Source: Erodium maritimum (lineage: Eukaryota; Streptophyta; Magnoliopsida; Geraniales; Geraniaceae). Taken from it: 64,000 bases of DNA. Below are positions 49,201-61,200 of this stretch, in pieces (positions within the stretch are counted from its first letter, which is position 1; each line of letters starts with the position of its first letter). The position numbers and the translations under genes are program-made. The notes beneath the pieces are model-generated. The model was not told the DNA's origin. It did no database searches and saw only the letters and a program-made list of their open reading frames with translations. The DNA is taken from contig OY997591.1 in the NCBI GenBank assembly GCA_963921825.1, positions 49,683,825-49,747,824 of the forward strand, in the 5' to 3' direction.

Positions 49201-52200
49201 TCAGGAAGTTGTTGATCATTTCTCTATCGATCAAGAACTCCACGTCTTTTTCGTCGAGGTCCCCATATACATAGACTTTGGTGGGGAGTAGGTGCGGATA
49301 TTGCATACCTTGACTCTCCTCATCGATGATTATGACAGGGTTTTCCTTTCTTCCGAGCTGGTTGTGGAGAGGCGTTGCACGTGCAGGCGAGGTGGTAGGT
49401 GAGGTGTGTTTTTCCTTGCATTGCTCCAGAGTGACTCTGCACCTGGAAAGAGGTCTCCACGTCGGTTAGTCGTCGATCTATCTTATCTTCCAGCGAGCTC
49501 ATGTGGCTCTCAAGTTGGTCCATGTCTACATAAGCAATCTAACCGTCAATCTCTATCACAGCGGATGTGATTCCTTCTGTCTGCACACAGCGGGAGTTGA
49601 CCATCACGTAAGAGGCGTCGTCTGGCATGACTTTGATACCCAAGCGGTCGGCTTCTTCCTTCCTCATGAAGTTCTTGATCATTTTGCTATCGATCAAGAA
49701 CTCCACGTCTTTTCCGTCGAGGTCCCCATATACATAGATTTTGGTGGGGAGTAAGTGCAGATATTGCATACCTTGGCTCTCCTCATCATTGATTATGATA
49801 GGGTTTTCCTTTTTTCTGAGTTGGTTGTGGAGAGGCGTTGCACGTGCAGGCGAGGTGGTAGGTGAGGTGTGTTTTTCCTTGCATTGCTCCAGAGTGACAC
49901 TGGGGAAGTCTACCTGGAAAGAGGTCTCCACGTCGGTTAGTCGCCGATCTACCTTCTTTTCCAGGGAGCTCATCTGGCTCTCAAGTTGGTCCATGTCTGT
50001 GACAAGGCCGCGTACCAACTTCACGAGCTTCTCCATTCCCGAGGAAGCTATCTTTGGCTCCATCGTTCGTAGGCTTGCGGAATCTGTCATGTAGCGGAGC
50101 TCAGATACGAATCAGGCTGTGACACGATGTGGGGGGAGAAATTGTTAGGTGTTCATATGTGAGTAAGGAGTCCCACAACGGATACTTAAGGAACAAAGAA
50201 AAACTGAATATACATCTTTGACTCATAGACTAGTCTTTTGGGTTAAGTGGGTGGCCTATGTGTATATCGTGGGCTTATTGTTATGTGCTCTATCTTAGAT
50301 AGGCCTAGTTCTCCCAACAGACTTCAAGCTCTTCTTCACTGACAAACTCTTCGTCAGAAACCCCGAGAGCCAGATCGGGGACTAGAACTTTCCCATCAGT
50401 CGGATCTAGAACCAAAGAACTCATCATATCCGGCTTGTCGTTCAATATTTAGTTTCAACCTCGTCACTGAACATCCGCCCTCGTGTTCTCTTGGGTCATC
50501 CACAATGTCGAGGACCACACGACGATCGTCAATCGCAAATGTGAATCTAAGCATAAGGCTTCAGTGAAGATGGTAATGACGCGATCATCATAATGAATAT
50601 TATTTTTTTGTATTTTAATTTTTTTAATTACTTGCTACAATAGCGTTATTTCTTAAAGGTCTAGGGGTAAAGTAATCATTTCGTTTATAAACCAACAGAA
50701 TTCTAACAAAAGGTGCAGTTTAAAGACATTTTGTAGTTGTTAGTTTTCCTTTTGTGGGCAATCCATTTGGATAGTTTTAAGGATTCCTCCCAGATAACAG
50801 ATACAAGGTAGCTATAAAAGGGTTCTGGTATTTCATCGACAAACAGCTGAACGAAAGAAACTGCTCTGATGAGCAATTGAACAAAGGGATAAAAGAGCAA
50901 ATTTATACCTCAAGTACCGCTGGTAGTTCGGGGACATTTCAGTCTCCAAAACATAAAGATATAGTCCAGATAACATAAGAAAACAGGGCTGCCAAGTGGC
51001 TGTAGAATTTCCAATCCCCTTCAAAAAGAGATTAATATAGGAACCTTTAGTATCAACCAATCAACTACAAGTAATATCCGATCAACTTTTCTTTATCTGA
51101 GTTGCAGGCATACCTTCCAAACAAGGACTCTAGCATTGGTAGCAAGATCTATGGAACTTGAAGGACCAAGTTTAGCTTGTAAATTGTCAGCAGTTGGATG
51201 AGAACAAGTTCCAGTTGTACCAGACAGTATGTTTAATAACTCCATGAGTCTACTGTATCGTGCTGGAGACAAATGAATACCAAGGCTTGGTACTTGAACA
51301 GATATACATGTTGATGGGTAGCTTGGATGTGGAACTTTGATCTTCAATAAAGACACAATTTGATTAGAATAGATTATCTTCCATAAAATTACACCTGGAG
51401 AAACTTGTATATGAACCAGCCTATACCTTATCAACAATTACTGCCATCCCACACTTATCACTGAGGGGATAGAAACTGTCACATTGTCCAACCTCAGGTT
51501 CCCCTTGTTGACCACAATAGTTTGTTGTCACTGAAGAGCACTTCTTGCAATCAGGACAACAATCTGTAAAGAAAGCAGTAATATCTCTTCCTGATATATA
51601 AAAACGAGAATATAGATCATGCCCATGCTCGCCAGGCAGATGTTCCTGCAATAGTACTTAATCATTTTTAATTAAGATAACGGAACTAGGACTAATTCAA
51701 AAACTAAAGTGAGGAGAAATACTTTGGTGTACAACGTGAAATGACCAAAATCCAAGAGAAAATGACTATCTTGCTTCGAAGAGTCAAGTGCTTTTATTGG
51801 TACTCTAACTTTTGGAGCATCAAAATCGATGTCAAGAGCAAATCTGAAAAGACAGAAAACTCAAATCAATCAAATGAATGCAAAATTTCTTCAATGATCA
51901 AAACAATGCACGGCATAGTAAAATAATTTCATAAGGGTTTCATATTTATATAGAATGATTGTATTACCAAAGCAATTTACGAAGTAAATGTGTGTCAATA
52001 CATTTTTGTCACTATAGAAAACTCTTTTGCAGCAGTATTTACTCCAAGTTTCCCTATGATTGCTTTCCGCTTTAATTTTTCATGCTCAAACAAGGAATTT
52101 TCATGGACACATCAAGAAGCTCAACCACACATTCCACTACGTTTATTTCTTTCGGACTCTGACAATCAATGTGACAGGCCTTTGACCATGTACACAATTG

Positions 52201-55200
52201 CTGGGTCCCTGTTAATATTGACTAGTTAGAACATTAACAACTAACCAACACTTGCTTGTCCAACTGGTCAAGCACTTGAACTTGGGTCCCTGAGACCGGT
52301 GTTCAAGTCCCAGTAGAGGTACCTCTGAAGCCTTATTTCTCTCCAACTTCGGTTTGGCCTCTTTTGGCTTCTCTTTCCAACTTCAATTGGACCTCTTTCA
52401 TCTCTCACCAACTCTTGTTGGGTCAGGTGCTAAAAATAGACCTCCGTTCTACATAAGGGGTGGTCTTGAGCCCAAATCTAAACACATTTAGATAATTGCT
52501 GATAATGAACACTGATAACTATGTAAATAAAAATGGGCATGAGAGTTATGGCGAGTTATAAAGGCATTACATGGGTAACACACTGTAAAAAGACATAAAT
52601 GAGATGTAATTTCTGATGCATGCTTCAAAGAAAGAACTAGCAAATGTTGAGCAAGGTGGTAAAGAGGTTGATTTCACTTAAGCAAGGTCTCAGTTTCAAA
52701 TTTTGGTGCATACATTGCCTATTGAAAAATTTATTGATCAAAGAAAGAGAACCTAGTGTGTAGTGTATATAACAGATAACAGAAAGGACAGATCATAAAA
52801 GAAAGCAAAGAACGTTAGATAGTTTCAAAGGTGGAGACTCAAGCAAAAGAACTGTGAACATAACAATGACTTCAAAACTTCAAAGACATCAACTAACATG
52901 GATAGGAATAGAATGGAAATGCAGAAGAATATCGCTTGGTTTAATGATGGAAATAGAAATAGGTAGGAACAAGTGGATATCCAAATGGAATTGGTTAAAA
53001 AGGATTCATGTGGTAATCCCCGAGATTGACAGGGAAAAGGCTTGCATGTTTATGTTGTCATGTTACTAGAACGGGAATAATTAAGACTGGAGAAAAGGAA
53101 TATTTAAACAAAAAAATGTATCAAAATTTACAAGCACTGCAAAATGCATGCGCATATTCACCCATATTGTATGATTTGCTCACCCAGATTCACAAACTGC
53201 ATGCACATATCCACAACTCACATCCACAACCGTATCCAAAACACATCAAAATATATTCAATATACTACTTGATAGAAAGATGTTGAAAAAAGAAGAATAT
53301 TGACGTAAAAACAAAGTCAATCAGACTTGATACAAAGCGGGAATTATTAAATTAGTGAACTTGGTACAAAAAAAGGGTCATTTTCAGAACGCGACACGTG
53401 GCACGTTCGGGTGGAGTTCACTGGTTCACAGCATAACAAGAGGTTCGCACCTGAGTCTAATCTTATATATATACCACAAGAATACAACAAAAATAAGGTA
53501 GACTGAACCTGCTTTTTTCCTCCAACACCATCTGAAATTGCTTTTGTGCTTGACGAGTCACCTTCTCTATCTCCATCTGCCATTTGCATAGAGTATTTTT
53601 TACAACATGTCCAGTACTAACATATGTAGAGAGAGGGAGAGAGGGAGAAGGAAGCAAATAATGAATAGCACTTTCTTACCTGCAAAGCAGTTGCAGTTTC
53701 AGAAGCAACAGTAGGACTGACTTCATTGCTCCTCTTCACAAACTCCAGAAACCGATCACAACTTTCCATCAGAATCTACAAACCAACATGAACACACACA
53801 CTAGGATTATACATAATTATTGTTAGAGTTTAGTTTATTTCTAGTTACACCTATTCCTAGTTAAGTTAGGTTTCCTATGTTGTTTAGTATTAGTATATCC
53901 TATTTAGTATAAAGTTAATCCCTGTATAAAGGGATGCTCTCATTGTATTGAAACATCAAGAATATTGAATAAGAATCAAGAATATTTCAGAATTTTACAA
54001 TAATGAAGCTTACTCAATTAGACAAAAATATAGAACTTCTACATTCAAACTTTCTCTAAAGAACATGCAAAAAGTTGCAACATTTAGGTAGAGACAGAAT
54101 TGGATAAAAAAAACATGATCAGACCTTGATATGTGATTGTCTTGAGGAAAGACTAAAAGAAAACACTATCGATGAATTAGATCATTTCACATATAACTCC
54201 TATTTTCCCTGAGATGAAGAGGCTCTTCAGATTTTTTCAACTCTTTAAGTATTTAATCTTCAGATAAAAGTTGCCTAACATGGCTGAGATCAAGAAGGGT
54301 AAAATAACAAGAAACAAGTACAAACTGATTCACATCAACTATTATTTTCTTTTACTTGCTAATAATTGCTACAAAAATGTATTTTCTGCATATTCAAGCT
54401 AAGAGAATTGCAAAACTGCAGTTTTTTGGCTCAAAGTACAAAAACAGCCTGGAAATGTATAAGAACTTAGAAATTACGAAGTAAAATCTTACATAATACA
54501 ACAATTCAACACAAACGATATCGACCTCAATCATCAAAATGCAAGATGATGGCATTAGAGAGGACTCACAGTCACATGACAAGGAGAAATTGTAGCTGAC
54601 AGCCTCCAGTCAACATTCTCCCCAACAGGTTTGTGTACAAAGTTAGCAGTCAATGCATTCACTTTCTGCTCACTACAGACACTCTGGGAAAACAAAAAGT
54701 AGAACAACATATGAATCAACTAAGCGAAGAAAAATGCACCTGAGAAGAAACAAAAATACAGCCAGCTTTAACTTCCACTACAAACAGAAAACATATTTAA
54801 CAGACATATTGGGCATAAATATGAACCTAATTACTGAGTCAGAAAGAAACAGTTGAGCATCTATTGAGCCTAAATTTCTTCAAGTTAACTTCCAAATTTA
54901 CGAAAGTGTAGCTTTAAGCAGTCAACAATGCAGTAACTATAATTGTAACAAAACCTTGGCTAGGGAACCTTCAGGTGCAGATAGACCATAGTACTTCAAT
55001 AGTACATCACACTGAATACCGTGATGCTTAAGCTTGGTCGAAACATGCAGTTCCTCAAATCTGCCACAAACAATCTCAGTACCATCTATACTGATGATTC
55101 TTGCAGCCGCATGACCTACGGATACAGTTACCAGGAACAGGATCATATTCTGTGTTCCCTTTCCTGAATGTGACATTGACCCTTTATCTGGCTGATGATT

Positions 55201-58200
55201 CAGTAAATTATGTATTGCCTGCCATTCTTCTTTAGTCAGTTTTTCTTCTGATGGTTCCAATTCCTCAACAGCATCCTCAAAATAATCATCTTCTGACTCT
55301 TCCAGCCTAACATACGATAAACCCCATAAAGTTATTACAAATAACAAAAGGAATTCTTCACCTAAGCACAAAAAGAGAGGATATAAAACCTATGGAAAAA
55401 TAACAAACAACCAAAAGACAACATAAGAATAGCACAACTGCCACAAACCAGCTCATTGAAAACCAGCTGCCCTCGGTTTTTTTTCTCAGTTCAGCTGCTT
55501 TCTTCGAATGTGCATATGCAACCTTGGCATGAGCAAGTAACCTAAAGTGAGAAACACCACATTCAAAAGAAACTATTATCGGGAGAGACAGTAGTATTAA
55601 ATGAGAATTTCAATTTTCTGTATTTTAAAACTAAGTCTATCACAACCAATATGAATGCCCAACTTGGTGGATGAGAGCATTATATGATTGAAGACAACAA
55701 TCTCGTGGATAGGTAGAGAGACAAAGATTAGAATGTGAGTGATGAGGGACCGACTCAAGGCTGTCTTATAGTAAGATGATTTATCTTTGTTGTAGTTTGG
55801 TTTATCATTGAATTAGCTTGAATACTGTTTTGATTAGTTTATCTTTTATTTTTGTATTTCAAATTGGAGGCTATCTTGCTCCTAGGGTTTGGTTCTTATA
55901 TTTGCGATTTGATGTCTCATTACAAATTAGCATTGGATAAGTACTAAATATTGAAATAAATACACAGTTTGTCTATCCTTCTCCCCGTTCTCCCTAGATT
56001 CATCTTGTTTGATTATTTTCAATTTCATGCAGGTCAATTTAGGGTTTAATTTAGGGAAGAAAGAAGCAGACATGAGATCATGAGGATTTGATTTTAGTAC
56101 AATGTTTTACAGTTTCATCCTGTAGTTCTGTCGTTACTTGAATTTATCAAGTCTGTTATCCTTCATGGTATTTTCCCCCTCTTTTGGGTAGTAGTGGCAG
56201 GTGAGGAGATTGATGGCTGTCTGCCAGGTTGTTGTGAATGAAGTAAGGTTGGTAAAATAGATGTCAGTTTTTCCCAATGTAGTGTATCAGGAGAAAATAA
56301 AATCTGGGACTTTTGAAGGAAGATCAGATCACTAGGAGCAAGTCGGGTACCCTAAGATCCCATTATCTAGGCTTAATGCCTTTTGGATGTTATACCTTGC
56401 TCCTTCTATTGAACAAATACTTCAGATGTTGCCAAAGTTCCTGTTATGTGCTCTCCTTGTAGATTAATTTTGACGGTAGAGAAAATTTTGTGATTTTACA
56501 CAAGAGATGGGATCGATCTCCATAAATACAAGAAATTAATTATGAACATCACTGAACCAATCCCTCTTCATTTGGAAAAAAAAATCCCTCTAAAACAGAC
56601 CCTAAATTCTACTCTACCATAACTCTCTATTTATAGTCAACAGAATCTAACTGTTTACTATGTCTACCGGATATTATTTAAGGGTTAATTTCCAAAAGTT
56701 ACCCTTATGTATTGGTCACGTGCAATAAACTACCGTAAGTTATGGTAACTTACTGGACAAAATTTAGGCCAAATGTTTTACACTTTTACCTTATTGTTCA
56801 ACTCTTGAAGCATGTAAATGATCTGTGACCAAAAAATAGTGTATCTTATTTGTCACTTTTAACATTAAAGCAGGTTTCCGCACGTGACCAATACATAAGA
56901 GTAACTTTTGACAATTAACCATTTATTTAATTTTAGATGGTAAGAGAACAGATAGAGATATAAAATAGGAGTCTAAGGATGATCACCTTCAACAAATTCA
57001 GTGGAGAATGTATATTATACCTGTGAATATACCTTGCTATTCTCTTTCATACAGAGCCCTATATACCATTAATACTTTATCACTTCTATATGTATGCATA
57101 CAATAGGCATCTTGCCATGTTTGATGTTGCATTAATTACATTTATATAAAATGAAAAAATGCCCGCCAACAATGACAATCAAAACTGGTTAAAAAGAAAA
57201 CAAACAAGGAATAACAAAATCCACGTACCTCCACAAAAGAATTACTTTGGAATCAAGATCTTTTTCGATTTCTCGAATTTCAGAATTATCAACATTTGCT
57301 AACTGCTGCAGAGCATCAGCATACAACTGAATGTAACGCCGACGAAGATGGCAGAGATACTGAATTCGATCCCATGAGAATCGGTAACTGAAGTGGAAAA
57401 AAGATACATGAAATCAGTTTCAGTTTCAGAAACAAGAATATACGTCACCGCCACATCTCATTTTCCAACTGCATTGGCAGACAACGTAAAAGGAGCACAC
57501 ATCCATTCCAAGTACATCTTATCTGATTAGCAAATACCAGATATACATAAAATTAAATTAAATATTTTACCACATTTTCGTTTGCTGCATGCTAGCTTGA
57601 GCAGCATAACGCCACCACAAATAAGGAGCTTCTGAGATGGGCACTAGAGGCCTTAAATGGGAAACTTCAATATATGTTCTATACCTAGAAATTACTTCCA
57701 AAAGTTTTATCCAATCCTGATACTGTGCCTGAAAGGTATACCAAGTGAAACAAACTTTAGTATTCAAATTGATAGCCAAGAGAAGGAGAATGTACTAAGT
57801 CATAAGTAAATAACAAATTACAATCAGCTTTCTGTTTCCGGTATAGTTAAAGGTAAAACATTAAAAATTGAGGTAGGTCAATGAAGTCAAGACAATTAAT
57901 ATCTTACACCTACTTCAAGTTAATTTTGGTCCACAAAAAGGAAAATGGAAATAAAAAGCAATTCAGGAGTTCCAAATTATCTTTTGAAAGTCAGTTTGGA
58001 ACTGTGAATCACCAAATAGAATCATAGGCATAACTAAGGAAGAAAATATTGGAAACCTCCGTGATTCTTAATGATACGTCACTTAGGACGAGAGCAGCCT
58101 TCTCAAATGGGACCTCAGGATTGTTTCTCTCTTCATTTCCAAGGCGATGATAATTAAGGACTCCATTGATAGGCGAGACCAAATAGTTGCGATTAATAGC

Positions 58201-61200
58201 CCATTTAGACACCATTCTGCTGTTCGCAGAAGGTTCATTCACACCATCCTCAAATATCTGGAATAAAATCAATTTAAATAGAAAAATAAGTATGGATTTA
58301 AGTTTGATAAAGCATTTTAGAATTGTTTACTATTGCTAGTTTATTTCTTATTTAGTAAGGCAATCCTCTACAAAAAGGGGTTCTCATTGTACTTACAGAA
58401 CAATCAACGAATAAAAAAAATTCTCCCCTATCTCAACAAAGCATAAACTTCATTAGGATTAAAGAAAGTCAAGCATTAAAAAAAACTCCCTAATTCTTGC
58501 AGATACTCAAATAAATAGTCAAACAATACATTTGTTTGGGACCTATGGACTGGCTATTTCTCACAAAAACACATGCCTCCCCATCGTTGTCTCTGCTGCA
58601 GAAAGGGACAAAAATTTGTGCCTACCACTGATTAGTTATAGGGGGAAATTTCAACTCTACTATACTATATAGGTACAGTATAAATCTGAGAAGCTTACCT
58701 ATCCCTTGAAGGGATAGGGTTATTAGATGTTGCTGGGTGTGGTTTTTCCACATAATAATAAGTATCCCTAATTTTTAACTACCGACATTTTGTCAAAATC
58801 TAATAACTTGGAGCATATATAATGATGCAAAATAAGCTAATTATCACATGACAAAAGAACAAACCTCAATCCATTCTCGAGGGCTGAGATCTTCCCATTT
58901 TTTATCTATCTTCCACGGGCCACTGTTAGTATCATGATATAAAGCCAATCTCTCAAGACGTAGTGACTGTAGACAACACAACAAAAAAAATCTGACAAGT
59001 TTTTACCAAAGTAAAAGCATGTATATTACAATCGTATTTCGTCGTAGTACCACAAACCAACACAACTCAACAATGAATTATATCACTAGGGTCAAGGTTT
59101 CCTAGGGTTGATTTTCCAGCCGCTCAGTTCTTGGCTGAGAGCTGTTCATCCCATTTCGGGATCTCCCTCCTGTTGTCAACAAAAATTCATCTTTTTTTCT
59201 GATTTAAAAAACACATTGTTGCTGGAATGTCTTGCCATGAGGGATATACTAAGAGCAAGTAGGGTTCAAATTAAGACATTATTATTTTCTTTATCAGTTA
59301 AGTTATTTTTGCTCTAACTCTGTATCTGATGCTCTTTATTGCTGCAAATCGTATACAATGGTGGTCATCTTGTTTACCGTAAACCCCAAAGAATATTTTT
59401 TTGACCCTGATCATCCTCGAGTCAGTCATTCAACCATATATGTCCTACTTTAAACCAATACAGGAAAACAACATTGTATCTATATTATTGACCTTCATCC
59501 ATGCTGCAACGGAAAAAGGTAATTAGAAACCTCCAAAATTAAGCTACTTTTCCCACAATAATCCCAAAAAGAGATTGATTATAATCCGAGTAGGTAAATC
59601 AGTATGAGATCCTGGTTCAACAACTGACCTCCAAAGACATTGATAAAAATTCCATTACGCACAAGGGGGGCACGGTTGTCTGTTAGTAGAAACTAGGGAT
59701 AATTGTCCAAAACTACCCTAAAGTTTCGTCCACAAACGAGTTGATGCACCCCCGTCCACGCTGTGTGGCTACCCTGAAGTTGGGATAATTGTCAAAACAT
59801 GCCCTTACGTTTTGTCCACAAACGAAATAGTGCACAATGTTTTGTCCACGTCGTCTGGCTACCCTTATGAATCGTCCACACACTTTTGTTAGAAAAGTGT
59901 AACAACAGAACCTGAATTGACAATTTTGCCCTTTTGGTTTGAAATTCAAAAATAAGAATTTCGTCCAAAAAAATGAGTGGCTGAGGATTGTGAGGGCAAT
60001 TTCGTCCAAAAAAAATTTCAGACACAAGCACATGATAGCACGTGAGGCTACAGATTCGAATATTCTGTTAATTTTACTGACAGAAGTGCGTGGACGATTC
60101 ATAAGGGTAGCCAGACGACGTGAACGAAACATTGTGCACTATTTCGTTTGTGGACGAAACATAAGTGCATGTTTTGACAATTATCCCCCTGAAGTTTTGT
60201 CCACAACTTTTTTAGTTTTGACGTAATAGGGATGTTCAGAATGATGGTCTTGGGCCTCTGGGCAGTGCTTCCCGGATTGAATAGAAGCGTGGACAAAACT
60301 TCAATGCACCCACAAAAGCGTGGGCAAAACTTCAATGCACCCACAAAAGCGTGGACAAAACTTCAGGGTAGCCACACAGCGTGGACAAAACTTTGTGCAT
60401 TAACTCGTTTGTGGACGAAACTTTAGGGTAGTTTTGGACAATTATCCCAAGAAACTAATGGAAACCGAATTTTCGTTAGTTTAACTTATAGAGAACCGTT
60501 CCCAATTCAAAGTGCAGTGCATAGCTTGTACTTTTTCAAAGTGCTGTTTTCAGTCCGTGACCAATTCTAAGGGCACTTTTTAGCAATTCCCGCTAATAAT
60601 ATTCCAGATGCAACGGAACTCAAATTGAAGATATAGCATTCTGTACTCGCATATAATCAGCTTAGTGAGGATAACAGACAAAGGCAAACCTTCCGCAGCT
60701 TATCCAAAGCACCACTGGTATCGAAGGTTTCATTCCCATGCTTGTCCATTGTGACAGCCGCAAGCTTAGCTAAGGTAATCCCCGAAGTAAACGGATAGCC
60801 TGGATTACTGCAGCACATTTTTGTTCTCAACTTTAAGCAGAAGAAATGTAAGATGAAGCAAAATACCATCTAAAGTCCAAAAAAATACAAAATAGATACA
60901 AAAACATAAATGAAATAGGCATACAAAAATAAAATAAAATAAACATTTCAAGCAAAATTCAAACCAAAATTCCATGAAAAGCTTCTGTACACTAACCTTA
61001 CAGAATCCTCATATCTTATATGTACATTGCTGATTGATACCCTAAGATTCCCAATAATAGTAGCAACAAGAGAACCAAACCATGAATTTCCAGTAGATGG
61101 CTGCAAAAGAAAACCATTACGTTTAATCACCGTAAGCTGCAAGTATTTGGGTTTCTCTCTGATGCTAAAATGTACAAGTGTGTGCCCCTTGGGCTTTTTC

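Larger units (their letters stand above)
47550..50319 (+). mobile_element. Non-autonomous LTR retrotransposon with antisense gag/protease-like ORF
   Basis: LTRs 47550-47737 (188 bp) and 50143-50319 (177 bp), TGTTAGGTG... to ...TCTCCCAACA, diverged. Flanks GATTT / GACTT. TGGTATCAGAGCCTGG directly follows the left LTR and GGGGGGAGAA precedes the right one, so the element runs on the plus strand. The interior includes a MITE (47976-48317), a GC-rich tract (48330-48720) and two tandem copies of a segment whose minus strand encodes a gag/protease-like protein. Confidence 0.78.
47031..50790. mobile_element. Inverted-repeat (Mutator-like?) element enclosing an LTR element
   Basis: The left arm (from GGAGAATTTCTTAAAACTACC, 47030-47180) and right arm (to GGTAG/GATAGTTTTAAGGATTCC, 50640-50790) are imperfect inverted copies of about 110-130 bp. 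They share CACAAA...AAAATGT and TTTAAACT..C..TTTTGTT. I could not settle the duplication. The element interrupts the intron inside the central PH domain of VPS13. Confidence 0.6.

Noticed and set aside
52252-52325. Functional tRNA gene
   Set aside because: Only box-like motifs are present; acceptor and anticodon stems do not pair convincingly, so a SINE head is more likely.
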